From Candidatus Peregrinibacteria bacterium (GTDB taxonomy: Bacteria > Patescibacteriota > Gracilibacteria > Peribacterales > Peribacteraceae): DNA of 64,000 bases. This document shows, piece by piece, positions 44,837 to 52,140 of this stretch; position 1 is the first letter of the stretch, and every line of letters starts with the position of its first letter. A program made the translations under genes and the position numbers. The notes beneath the pieces are model-generated. The model did no database searches, was not told the DNA's origin, and saw only the letters and a program-made list of their open reading frames with translations. Where the stretch lies: assembly GCA_016186175.1 (NCBI GenBank), contig JACPMB010000009.1:1-64000 (forward strand). Reading direction: 5' to 3'.

Positions 44837-45445
44837 ATGACCTTCTTCGCTCTCCAAGACGCACTCTTCTCCGACGTCGCCGGTTACAGCCTTTCCGCAT
44901 CGGGCAAAGCGGTCATAGGACGCGAGGCGGACCCGGCGCTCACTTACGGCGAGTGCACGCCGGAGGCGGTGGAGCACATACTCTCCGTCGCAGAGGCCAA
45001 GCCTGGCGAAACGTTCTACGATCTCGGCTCCGGCACGGGAAAAATGGTCGTGTTCGCGGCGTTTTTCATGCCGCTCAAAAAGTCCGTGGGCGTGGAGCTG
45101 ATTCCGGAATTGCACGAGGCGGCGCAGATGGTCGGGCGAAGATACATCGAGGAAATTCAGCCGAAACTGGAAGGCGACAAACGCAACACCAGATTGGAAT
45201 ACCGCCTCGGCGACATTTTCGAAGCGGACATACACGACGGCGACGTGATCGTCTCGCACTGCTGCACGTGCTTCGACGATGCGTTGATGCAAAAACTAAG
45301 CGACAAGCTGGAAACGTGCAAGCCAGGCGCGCGCATCGTGACGATTACGCGCGGCCTCTCCTCCCCCGAGTTTGAACTCCTCAGCGTTACGCCGTGCCAA
45401 ATGGGCTGGGGACAAGCGACGGCGAACGCGTATATCAGGTTATGA
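44837..45445 (+). CDS. DOT1-like SAM-dependent methyltransferase, copy 1
   Basis: The 202-residue protein is a class I methyltransferase closest in pattern to the DOT1 lysine methyltransferases. It has the D1-loop-like LTYGECTPEAVEHIL, then FYDLGSGTGKMVVFAA (SAM loop, about 60-75), GVELI, GDIFEADI and HCCTCFDD at the position of the DOT1 NN-F-F motif, and CKPGARIVT. It is paralogous to the next gene (about half the residues shared). Bacterial DOT1-like enzymes are poorly characterised; protein lysine methylation is the likely activity. It has no membrane segment. Confidence 0.82.
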   Translation: MTFFALQDALFSDVAGYSLSASGKAVIGREADPALTYGECTPEAVEHILSVAEAKPGETFYDLGSGTGKMVVFAAFFMPLKKSVGVELIPELHEAAQMVGRRYIEEIQPKLEGDKRNTRLEYRLGDIFEADIHDGDVIVSHCCTCFDDALMQKLSDKLETCKPGARIVTITRGLSSPEFELLSVTPCQMGWGQATANAYIRL

Positions 45446-45511
45446 ATCAAAACGGGCGCGAAATGCCGCACCCTGCGCTCCCATTTATTCTCAATCCTTA
45501 CCCGCCCATGT

Positions 45512-46114
45512 ATGACCGCCACCGAACTCCATGATCTCCTCTTCGGCTCCGTGCAGGGATATTCCCTTTCGGCGTCCGGCCGCGCGAAGGTCGGCCGCGA
45601 GGCGGATCCGATCCTGACCTACGGCGAAATCACGCCGGAATCGGTGCAGTACATGATGGAAATAGCCAACCCGCAAACCGGCGAGATTTTTTACGATCTA
45701 GGCTCCGGTACCGGAAAAGCGGTCATCCTTGCGGCCTTCGTTGCGCCGTTCAGGCGTGCGACCGGCGTCGAGCTGATCGAAGACCTTTTCCAGTCCGCAT
45801 CCGAAAGCGCGGCGCGGTATCACAGCGAAGTGAAGCCGCTGCACCCCGAAAAGATGGAGCAGGAAGTGAATTTTGTGCACGGAAGCATGTTCGACCACGA
45901 CACCTCTGACGGCGACGTCTTCTTTACGCATTGCACGTGCTTCGACGACCCGATGATGGATCAAATCAGCAAAAAATTGGAAGCATGCAAGCCCGGCACG
46001 CGCGTGATCACCGTCACAAAAGGGCTCACCTCGCCGGAGTTTGATCTTGTCCACTCGGCGCCGTACAGGCTCGGGTGGGGAGAGGCGACGCTGTGCTTCT
46101 ATCGGAGAAAATGA
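45512..46114 (+). CDS. DOT1-like SAM-dependent methyltransferase, copy 2
   Basis: The paralogue of the preceding gene, with the same landmarks: LTYGEITPESVQYMM, FYDLGSGTGKAVILAA, GVELIEDL, HCTCFDDPMMD, CKPGTRVITVTKGL and SPEFDLVHSAPYRLGWG. It overlaps the following 773-residue gene by ATGA. Its last 25 codons reappear at 48486-48560, on the far side of that gene. Tandem methyltransferases beside long Lys-rich proteins suggest modification of a structural neighbour. Confidence 0.82.
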   Translation: MTATELHDLLFGSVQGYSLSASGRAKVGREADPILTYGEITPESVQYMMEIANPQTGEIFYDLGSGTGKAVILAAFVAPFRRATGVELIEDLFQSASESAARYHSEVKPLHPEKMEQEVNFVHGSMFDHDTSDGDVFFTHCTCFDDPMMDQISKKLEACKPGTRVITVTKGLTSPEFDLVHSAPYRLGWGEATLCFYRRK

Positions 46115-48432
46115 TCTTTCTTCGTAATCTGTCCTTTTCGGCAAGTCGCTTCTCTTTCCCAAAGGAACGGAGACTTTGTCACGCAGTCGAAAGCAGAAGC
46201 GAAGCTAATACAAACGGCGAAGTGAAAAATTCGCCCGAATTTTGCGTGAAAGCCAGCATGAGCGAATGTATCAACAAAGCTGACAAATTTGCGGTATCCG
46301 CCCGTGCCGTCACCAATTTTATGGAGAACTGCGCAAAGTTTGTCGGCGAATTTCTGCAGAAGCTCAATAAGGCTATGCCCGACGGCATTAAAGCGCACGG
46401 GAATATCCCATTAATCCCCGTGCACACAGAAGGCGGCGCAAAAACGCAGATTGCCGATACACCGCCTTCAATACAGAATTCCACGAATGTCGAACCTGTC
46501 GCCTCCCTGAATATAATCGAGAAACAGGAATCAGAAAAACTTGTCCTATACAACATGATCGAAAATCCAGCGGTGACAAAGGCTAGGATGGCTAAGCTTC
46601 AATCTGCCGAAATTGCGTCGAATGTCACGCCTGCAAATTCTGCGGACGCCGAACCGGCGCAGAGAATCAATCTACTATCTGCCAGTGATCGTGCAAATGA
46701 TCGCGTGAACGAGCCGCGCGTTTCACGCGAAGTCGTCGCAGAGCGCGTCCGGCGCGGTGAGATGTTTTTGGATAGCTCGAATTTCACCAGGTCGGCCGAA
46801 GGAGTGTGGTCCGCTCCGGATACTCCATGGAAGTTCAGGGCCGATAACAACGGGCGGTGGCTCGCGCAACGGTCGAATACGGATCCGTGGATATATGTGG
46901 ATTCCTCTGCCAGCACAAGCGCGGGCGATCAGCGCATTGCCACACTCCTGCAATTCATGCGGCAGAGCAGCTCTATTACACCCGAACATGTTCAGGATGT
47001 GCTGCGTGCCAACAAAAGACAGGAGATGAAGCGCGAGGGCAGTCTCTGGCTGCTGCAAAACGGATGCACCCCGTATACGGGCGCCGGCGGAGGATTCGAG
47101 TACAGCACCGGCTTCTCGTTCAACTTGAATCCACAATTCCAATTCGTTGATGGAAAGTGGGCCGTGCGCTGGAGAACCAGAGATAATTGGAGCGATCCTT
47201 CAACTGTACGGGCTCCATCGGGACGAGGCGAGACGGCAATCAACGCCATTCTTGGGCACCTTTCCGTTCTCAATACGCGTATCAACGAGGCTGGAACGCT
47301 CCATGCCGGGCCATCGGACGCCACGGCGGCGGGCCCAGCCGCCGTCGTTAATCTGGTGCCGGCGGCGCCTGCCGAGTTACAACGGCAGGCAGAACCGCAA
47401 AATCCGGAGCAACGAGCGGAACGTGAAAGGCAAAAGGAGATGGCGGCAAATTCCATCGGTATTTTCCAGAACAATACGGCGATAGCCGCTCAGCAATACG
47501 CCAAGGACGGGAGCCCCGGAAATCTGGTGAACATCATCCAGGCGGCGCAAGAAGAACTGACGGCATTGCGACGGAATATGATCCTGATGCAGGATGAGCC
47601 GGAAATAAGTAAAAACATGGCCGAGCGCATCGGCCAAATTCAAACAATGCTAACGGAAGGAAAGCTTGTGGAGCATGTTACAGTACTTGCCAAGCGTGCG
47701 GACGATGCGCTGGCCCGCGCCCGCGCAAGAGTGAACGAAGTCATCGGCAGGGAACAGCAGACCATCATTAACGAAAACGTCGTACGGAAATCCGGCGGAT
47801 GGTTCGGCGGGGTTCATCGCGCCATTACCAACTCCAATCCATACGAGATACAAATCACCAATGCCAACATGACGATCTCGCGCATGAGACTGGTCATGGA
47901 ACAAATTGACAAAGCCATAGCACAACCCGATGCACTCACGAAAATCCGCGCCGCAGAAACCGCCTTCAGTTTCATACGCAACGCGAACCGGAGTAATGCG
48001 CAATTCAATCAGGAAATGTACAAACTGGAGCAGGAAGCGATAACCGTCTCGCGCGATATAGCGATCTCCGTTTCCACCACGATTGCGACTCTCGGCACGA
48101 GCGCCGCGTTTTCACTGGCCGCCCGCGGAGCAACCGCCGCCGCAGGCGCGGCGTCCAATACAGGAGTCACCACGATTCTCAGCATATTGCGGCAGGGAGG
48201 GGTCAAGCTGGCACAGCGCGGCGGACAAGCAGCCCTGAAGGCGCTGCCGTCGGCCGTCGGAGTAACAACCGATGAAATGAGAACAAAAACACAAGGAGGA
48301 ACCATTGATTCCGGTGATGTCTTAACGGCGGCAATGAGCGTTGCAGACCAGGTTGGCCAGAAGGCGTTATCCAGCCCCTTTGGCAAAGCCAGTGGCGTAG
48401 TACGGCGGCTGGCGAAAAAATTACTTGGCTGA
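46111..48432 (+). CDS. Large coiled-coil protein with GxW-type repeat motif, 773 aa
   Basis: No named domain. The start at 46111 overlaps the methyltransferase stop. The N-terminus has MIFLRNLSFSASRFSF and KERRLC, the latter similar to ERRLC in the 1242-residue protein. Residues about 205-385 contain two beta-like units (NNGRWLAQRSNTDPWIYVD; VDGKWAVRWRTRDNW), each followed by a helical segment, like one in the 1925-residue protein. The region about 430-640 is coiled coil, and a hydrophobic Ala/Thr-rich stretch (about 655-690) near the C-terminus may insert in the membrane. The gene is bracketed by the methyltransferase 3' end and its duplicate. Confidence 0.78.
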   Translation: MIFLRNLSFSASRFSFPKERRLCHAVESRSEANTNGEVKNSPEFCVKASMSECINKADKFAVSARAVTNFMENCAKFVGEFLQKLNKAMPDGIKAHGNIPLIPVHTEGGAKTQIADTPPSIQNSTNVEPVASLNIIEKQESEKLVLYNMIENPAVTKARMAKLQSAEIASNVTPANSADAEPAQRINLLSASDRANDRVNEPRVSREVVAERVRRGEMFLDSSNFTRSAEGVWSAPDTPWKFRADNNGRWLAQRSNTDPWIYVDSSASTSAGDQRIATLLQFMRQSSSITPEHVQDVLRANKRQEMKREGSLWLLQNGCTPYTGAGGGFEYSTGFSFNLNPQFQFVDGKWAVRWRTRDNWSDPSTVRAPSGRGETAINAILGHLSVLNTRINEAGTLHAGPSDATAAGPAAVVNLVPAAPAELQRQAEPQNPEQRAERERQKEMAANSIGIFQNNTAIAAQQYAKDGSPGNLVNIIQAAQEELTALRRNMILMQDEPEISKNMAERIGQIQTMLTEGKLVEHVTVLAKRADDALARARARVNEVIGREQQTIINENVVRKSGGWFGGVHRAITNSNPYEIQITNANMTISRMRLVMEQIDKAIAQPDALTKIRAAETAFSFIRNANRSNAQFNQEMYKLEQEAITVSRDIAISVSTTIATLGTSAAFSLAARGATAAAGAASNTGVTTILSILRQGGVKLAQRGGQAALKALPSAVGVTTDEMRTKTQGGTIDSGDVLTAAMSVADQVGQKALSSPFGKASGVVRRLAKKLLG

Positions 48433-48454
48433 AATCTTCAGTCACCGATCGGCG

Positions 48455-48482
48455 CCCTTCGGCTCGCTTCGTTCGCTCAGGG
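48455..48482. repeat. REP-like element
   Basis: CCCTTCGGCTCGCTTCGTTC followed by GCTCAGGG, with CCCT/AGGG ends and C/G-rich inner arms. A shorter relative, in the opposite orientation, lies inside rnpB (6049-6067). It ends 3 bases before the duplicated methyltransferase fragment. Confidence 0.55.
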
Positions 48483-48485
48483 TCA

Positions 48486-48560
48486 TTCGATCTGGTCCAC
48501 TCGGCGCCGTACAGGCTCGGGTGGGGAGAGGCGACGCTGTGCTTCTATCGGAGGAAGTAG
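48486..48560 (+). pseudogene. Duplicate of the last 24 codons of DOT1-like methyltransferase copy 2
   Basis: The stretch reads FDLVHSAPYRLGWGEATLCF then YRRK-stop, identical in protein to the end of the gene at 45512-46114. All five nucleotide differences are silent (TTT/TTC, CTT/CTG, AGA/AGG, AAA/AAG, TGA/TAG). No start codon or upstream domain remains. It lies between the 773-residue gene and tRNA-Leu. Confidence 0.9.
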
Positions 48561-48571
48561 CGCTATTCAGC

Positions 48572-48577
48572 TATAAT
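48572..48577 (+). promoter_or_regulatory. -10 element of tRNA-Leu
   Basis: A consensus TATAAT ends 9 nt before the mature tRNA 5' end. No good -35 is visible, because the expected place falls in the duplicated methyltransferase fragment. Confidence 0.55.
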
Positions 48578-48586
48578 CATAATCGC

Positions 48587-48673
48587 GCTGGGGTGGCGGA
48601 ATCGGCAGACGCGCCGGCCTTAGAAGCCGGTGGGAGCAATCCCTTGGAGGTTCGAGTCCTCTCCCCAGCACCA
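48587..48673 (+). tRNA. tRNA-Leu (anticodon TAG)
   Basis: The 87-nt gene has acceptor stem GCTGGGG/CCCCAGC, anticodon stem CCGGC/GCCGG around CTTAGAA, a long class II variable arm (TGGGAGCAATCCCTT) and T arm GAGG-TTCGAGT-CCTC. CCA is encoded. Seven T residues (48679-48685) follow shortly and may end transcription. Confidence 0.96.
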
Positions 48674-48711
48674 GTCAATTTTTTTCTTTGAGTGTATTCA
48701 CGGCGAACCCA

Positions 48712-48760
48712 TTGACCGCCTGAGTTGACCACTGTACAATAAGTACTCGTTTACGTACTT
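48712..48760 (+). promoter_or_regulatory. yefM-yoeB promoter and operator
   Basis: TTGACC, a 17-nt spacer and TACAAT (48735-48740) predict a start near 48747. The inverted repeat AAGTAC-N8-GTACTT (48741-48760) just downstream, plus TGTACA overlapping the -10, resembles the GTAC-rich operators bound by YefM. Confidence 0.65.
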
Positions 48761-48765
48761 AACCA

Positions 48766-49011
48766 ATGACTACTACTTCGTATACCGATTTCCGTGCGCA
48801 TCTCGCGCAATTCTTCGATAAAGCGGAGCACGACTGCGAAGAGATCGTCGTGAGCCGCGGCAAGAACAGAAAAGTGGTCATTCTTTCTCTGGATGTTTAC
48901 CTCTCATTGCAGGAAACAGCGTACCTTCTTTCATCAAAGAAGAACCGGAAGCATCTGGAGAAATCGTTGAACCAGGCCAGGAACGGCAAGACGACCCCCG
49001 CTCCATTCTAA
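48766..49011 (+). CDS. yefM: YefM/Phd-family antitoxin
   Basis: The 81-residue product has the YefM fold: TSYTDFRAHLAQFFDKAEHD, EEIVVSRGKNRKVVILSLDVYLSLQETAYLL, and a charged C-terminal toxin-binding tail. It precedes yoeB by 4 bases and probably represses the operon at the inverted repeat upstream. Confidence 0.93.
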   Translation: MTTTSYTDFRAHLAQFFDKAEHDCEEIVVSRGKNRKVVILSLDVYLSLQETAYLLSSKKNRKHLEKSLNQARNGKTTPAPF

Positions 49012-49015
49012 GAGT

Positions 49016-49273
49016 ATGCCGCGAATCCGTTTTACCGAAGAAGCAAATAAAGATTTCCGCTATTGGAAGCGTCATGATTCCACGAAGACCAGGCGCATCG
49101 AAAAACTGTGCAAAGACGCCACACTCCATCCATTTGAAGGAATCGGCAAACCCGAGCCGTTAAAGTTTGATCTCCATGGGTGTTGGTCCCGTCGCATTGA
49201 TCGCATAAATCGTCTTGTATACCAGGTCACGAAAAAAGAGATCGTCATCATTTCCTGCAGGTATCATTATTGA
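49016..49273 (+). CDS. yoeB: YoeB-family mRNA interferase toxin
   Basis: YoeB cleaves mRNA in the ribosomal A site. The 85-residue protein carries the family landmarks: FTEEANKDFRYWKRHDS, PFEGIGKPEPLKFDLHGCWSRRID (with the catalytic Glu and Arg) and the C-terminal SCRYHY supplying the catalytic His-Tyr. All key residues are present, so it should be active. It is convergent with the glycosyltransferase gene, with 4 bases between stops. Confidence 0.95.
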   Translation: MPRIRFTEEANKDFRYWKRHDSTKTRRIEKLCKDATLHPFEGIGKPEPLKFDLHGCWSRRIDRINRLVYQVTKKEIVIISCRYHY

Positions 49274-49277
49274 ATTA

Positions 49278-50861
49278 TCATCTCCGGTAGATTCCCAAAA
49301 TCTCCACTCCATCCACGGTGATCGCATGCGCCTTCTTCTCTTCCGCGAACACGTGCGCGTATCCGCTCCCACGGAAGTTGTCGAGGATATAGTTGGCTTC
49401 GCCGGGTTCGACGAAATAAAGCCGGTTCCAGTCCTTTAGCGGCAGAGTATCTGCGGCGGCCTTGCCGGTGCGAGCCGCTACAAAGACGTTGATGTGCTCC
49501 CGGGCGTCATTCTTAAGCACCCACTCCAATCCGGCGCGGTAGCTCAGTCCCCAGTAATCAAGCTCGAATTTTCCCTCAGCAAGCCGCGCCGGAATGCTAA
49601 AATAAGCGTATTCGAACGGATGATTGCGCAACATCCAAATTCCGGTTGAGCCCATCTGGAAACCCAGAAGCCCATATATGACCAATCTGGCTGCAAGCGT
49701 TCCTCGGAATTTTCCCAATATCAAAATGAGCCGCTGAACTCCTTCCAGCGCCATTAAAAGGAACGCGGGATAGATAAAGAGCATGTGCCGCCACTCGTCG
49801 AAAATTCCGATCGGGAAAATCAACAGCGCGGCAATGGGGAGCGAAAACCAGAAAAGCGCGAGGGCCGACGCGGGTTTTTCGCGCAACAGCCGAAGAGGAT
49901 GCATAACCAGGCGGATCCAGAGCGTCGAAAAGCCGATGACAAAGAATAACGAATATACGACAGGAGTCGTGATTCCGATCCAGACCGGAAGATAGTGCCA
50001 TGGCACGCCCGCGGCGGACACCTGTTCGCCGAAGTAAAAGCCGCCGCCAAGACGCGATGCGTTGTTAAACAGCGCGCCGATCAATCCACGGATCGGGTCA
50101 TGCCATAAAAACGGCCAAACGAGAATCAGGATCAAGGCCAGGACAAGCAGGTACGCGGCGCCAGACGCGACTTTTTTCGCGGTGGAAATCCGACCGGCGC
50201 ACAAAAACACCATGGCCAGCGCCGGCATCATCAATCCGAACGGCCGCATGCTGATTAAAACGGCGGCCGACACCGCGTGAACGCACAGTCGGGGTATCGT
50301 CCTCTTTTCCAGCAGTCGCAGCAGCGTCCACGCGCTCATGGTGAAAAAGAGCATCGCCGGGACATCCTTCGGATTATAAAAACCGTGCGCAAAAAGGCGC
50401 GGACTCAGCATGAACATCACGCTTCCAAGCAGCGGCGCCTTCCAGCCGCCGAAACTCAATATCGCAATGCGGTAGAACAAGACAACAGTCAAAAAGAACA
50501 TCAGAAACGTGAAAAAATGCCTCATGAACCAGATGTCCGCTCCATCGGTCAGGCCGAGCGCAAGTTCAATCCCGCGCATCATTACCTGCGCGACGGGATT
50601 GAAAAAAGCCCAATCCTGCCCGGCCGGCGCCGGCCCGCCAAGGAAAAGATACGCAAACGAGTCATTGCCGAATTTGCGCATCGCAGGTTCGTCGGCGGAA
50701 ACGCCATAATCGCGGAACGCGGCGACGCCGATCACAAGGAATATTGCAAAAAAGCAAAGAGTCAGAACGGGCCGCAGCCGTTGTTGGCAAAGCCGGCAGA
50801 AGTTTCTTATCTCCATAACCGGCTGGTGATGCTGGCCGCAGCACATTCTCAAGAAGGTCAT
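49278..50861 (-). CDS. GT-C-fold membrane glycosyltransferase (GT39/PMT-like)
   Basis: The 527-residue protein has about 11 membrane spans and the layout of dolichyl/polyprenyl-phosphate-sugar-dependent mannosyltransferases (GT39, ArnT). The first external loop holds acidic YGVSADEPAM, where the Asp-Glu pair suits the catalytic site. Later landmarks are FYNPKDVPAMLFF and FDEWRHMLFIYPAFLL. A soluble C-terminal domain (~120 residues) follows. It probably glycosylates surface proteins or lipids using a lipid-linked sugar. The ATG at 50861 lies 8 nt from TATTAT; an ATG at 50816 is an alternative. Confidence 0.85.
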   Translation of the reverse strand: MTFLRMCCGQHHQPVMEIRNFCRLCQQRLRPVLTLCFFAIFLVIGVAAFRDYGVSADEPAMRKFGNDSFAYLFLGGPAPAGQDWAFFNPVAQVMMRGIELALGLTDGADIWFMRHFFTFLMFFLTVVLFYRIAILSFGGWKAPLLGSVMFMLSPRLFAHGFYNPKDVPAMLFFTMSAWTLLRLLEKRTIPRLCVHAVSAAVLISMRPFGLMMPALAMVFLCAGRISTAKKVASGAAYLLVLALILILVWPFLWHDPIRGLIGALFNNASRLGGGFYFGEQVSAAGVPWHYLPVWIGITTPVVYSLFFVIGFSTLWIRLVMHPLRLLREKPASALALFWFSLPIAALLIFPIGIFDEWRHMLFIYPAFLLMALEGVQRLILILGKFRGTLAARLVIYGLLGFQMGSTGIWMLRNHPFEYAYFSIPARLAEGKFELDYWGLSYRAGLEWVLKNDAREHINVFVAARTGKAAADTLPLKDWNRLYFVEPGEANYILDNFRGSGYAHVFAEEKKAHAITVDGVEILGIYRR

Positions 50862-50868
50862 TATCCGC

Positions 50869-50875
50869 TATAATA
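50869..50875. promoter_or_regulatory. Overlapping divergent -10 elements
   Basis: TATAATA reads as TATAAT on the plus strand (7 nt before TTG 50882) and TATTAT on the minus strand (8 nt before ATG 50861). One A/T core may therefore serve both divergent genes. Confidence 0.5.
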
Positions 50876-50881
50876 CAAGGA

Positions 50882-51244
50882 TTGCAGATTGCGCAGATGT
50901 TCGATCCGGCTTCAATCGCAGGCCAAAACAGTACCCTCATTCCGACCGGTGATAAACTGTACGACATGCTCATGCGGAGCATCGAGCCGGATCTCATGAC
51001 CGGCCAGATTCCGCTGCTTGACGCAAAGTACAAAAACGAAACGCCGGGGGAAGCCGCAGTGCGAGCGGAGCGGTACAAGAAAGCATTCGCCGAGTACGAC
51101 CTGCAACTCTCGGCGTATCTCGCAAAACTTCATGCCAAAGCGCGCGAATACCAGTCAACAGCGCGAAATTCCATCGAAAAAGATGAGCGCACAAAGGAGA
51201 GGCGGGCGCTCTCCGACATTGAGAGTGCGATTGGAGCGGCATAA
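50882..51244 (+). CDS. Small helical protein, PTG...IEPDL family, copy 3 (120 aa)
   Basis: The third paralogue of the 39421 and 40519 proteins: IPTGDKLYDMLMRSIEPDLMT, DAKYKNETPGEAAVRAERYKKAFAEY (split by short gaps) and a charged helix ending in DIESAIGAA. It is closest to copy 1. The TTG at 50882 sits 7 nt after TATAAT; the ATG at 50897 is the alternative start, with a 16-nt leader. It is convergent with a coiled-coil gene rather than upstream of one. Confidence 0.75.
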   Translation: MQIAQMFDPASIAGQNSTLIPTGDKLYDMLMRSIEPDLMTGQIPLLDAKYKNETPGEAAVRAERYKKAFAEYDLQLSAYLAKLHAKAREYQSTARNSIEKDERTKERRALSDIESAIGAA

Positions 51245-51272
51245 GCAGGCAAAAGAGACCAACTGGAATGTA

Positions 51273-52118
51273 TCAAATGCCGAGAGCGCGGCGTTCCTTC
51301 GCGATCGCGGATTTTTTCATCAACAAATCGGCGCCTATCTCGGCTTTGTGCTTGCGCGTACCCGCTTCGGCGTCGCGCTTTCTGTTCATTATGTCGCTAT
51401 TCAGTTGAGCGAGCCGCCGCTGTTTTTCCGCCAGAAGATCGGCGCGCTTCTTCTGCATGGTTTTTGTCAATTCATCCAAACGCGACTTGCCTTCCGGCCC
51501 CATGGCAAGAAGTCGCGTATTGTTCCGCGATTCCTCGTCATACAACTTACTTTCCAGATCGCGAAATTCCCTTGCGATCCTGTCGCGCTCGCGCAGGCCG
51601 GCGCTTTCAATTTCGTTCTTGGCGCGCAGTTCTTCCGAATCGGTTTTAAGCTTCGCCTGATATGCGTCGCGTTCGATGCGCAGCATTTCCGCCTTCAATT
51701 CCTGGTCTTTTTCGTAAAGCTTGCGCTCCTTTAGGGCCTTGGCTGCCGCGGCAGCGCGGAATGACAAGAAAAATTTTCGTTGTTTGTCCTCATTCTCCCT
51801 TTTATTTTTCCGCTGCTCCTCCAGCGCACGGGCGACGTCCGCCCTGCGCTGCTTATCACGCGCGATCTCTTCCTTATTCAATTTCTCTTTTGTCAGCCAC
51901 AGCTGATCATGCCGCTTCTTTTTTTTCGTCGCGATCTCCTCTTTGATGATGGCTTCCTTGCCGCGTTCTATCAACAGATGCTGGCCTTCTTTGCGTCCGG
52001 CTGCGGCGGCCTGTTCCGCTCTTTGCAATTCCCCGGCTTTTTTCAAACTCTGTTCGTGGAATTTCCTAAAATCTTCCTTCCTCTTTCGTTCCGCGTCGGC
52101 TGCGTGAGAGTCATCCAT
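51273..52118 (-). CDS. Long charged coiled-coil protein, 281 aa
   Basis: Nearly the whole protein is one uninterrupted Lys/Glu/Arg/Ala-rich helix with heptad character (about 5-270), without signal or membrane segments. Composition resembles the 192-residue protein at 39768. I do not recognise a family. It follows aspS by 22 bases on the same strand when started at the ATG at 52118; the frame is open to 52151. Its 3' end faces the PTG-family copy 3, again placing a coiled-coil protein beside that family. Confidence 0.7.
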   Translation of the reverse strand: MDDSHAADAERKRKEDFRKFHEQSLKKAGELQRAEQAAAAGRKEGQHLLIERGKEAIIKEEIATKKKKRHDQLWLTKEKLNKEEIARDKQRRADVARALEEQRKNKRENEDKQRKFFLSFRAAAAAKALKERKLYEKDQELKAEMLRIERDAYQAKLKTDSEELRAKNEIESAGLRERDRIAREFRDLESKLYDEESRNNTRLLAMGPEGKSRLDELTKTMQKKRADLLAEKQRRLAQLNSDIMNRKRDAEAGTRKHKAEIGADLLMKKSAIAKERRALGI

Positions 52119-52140
52119 ATTATGAATCGCGAATCTACGG

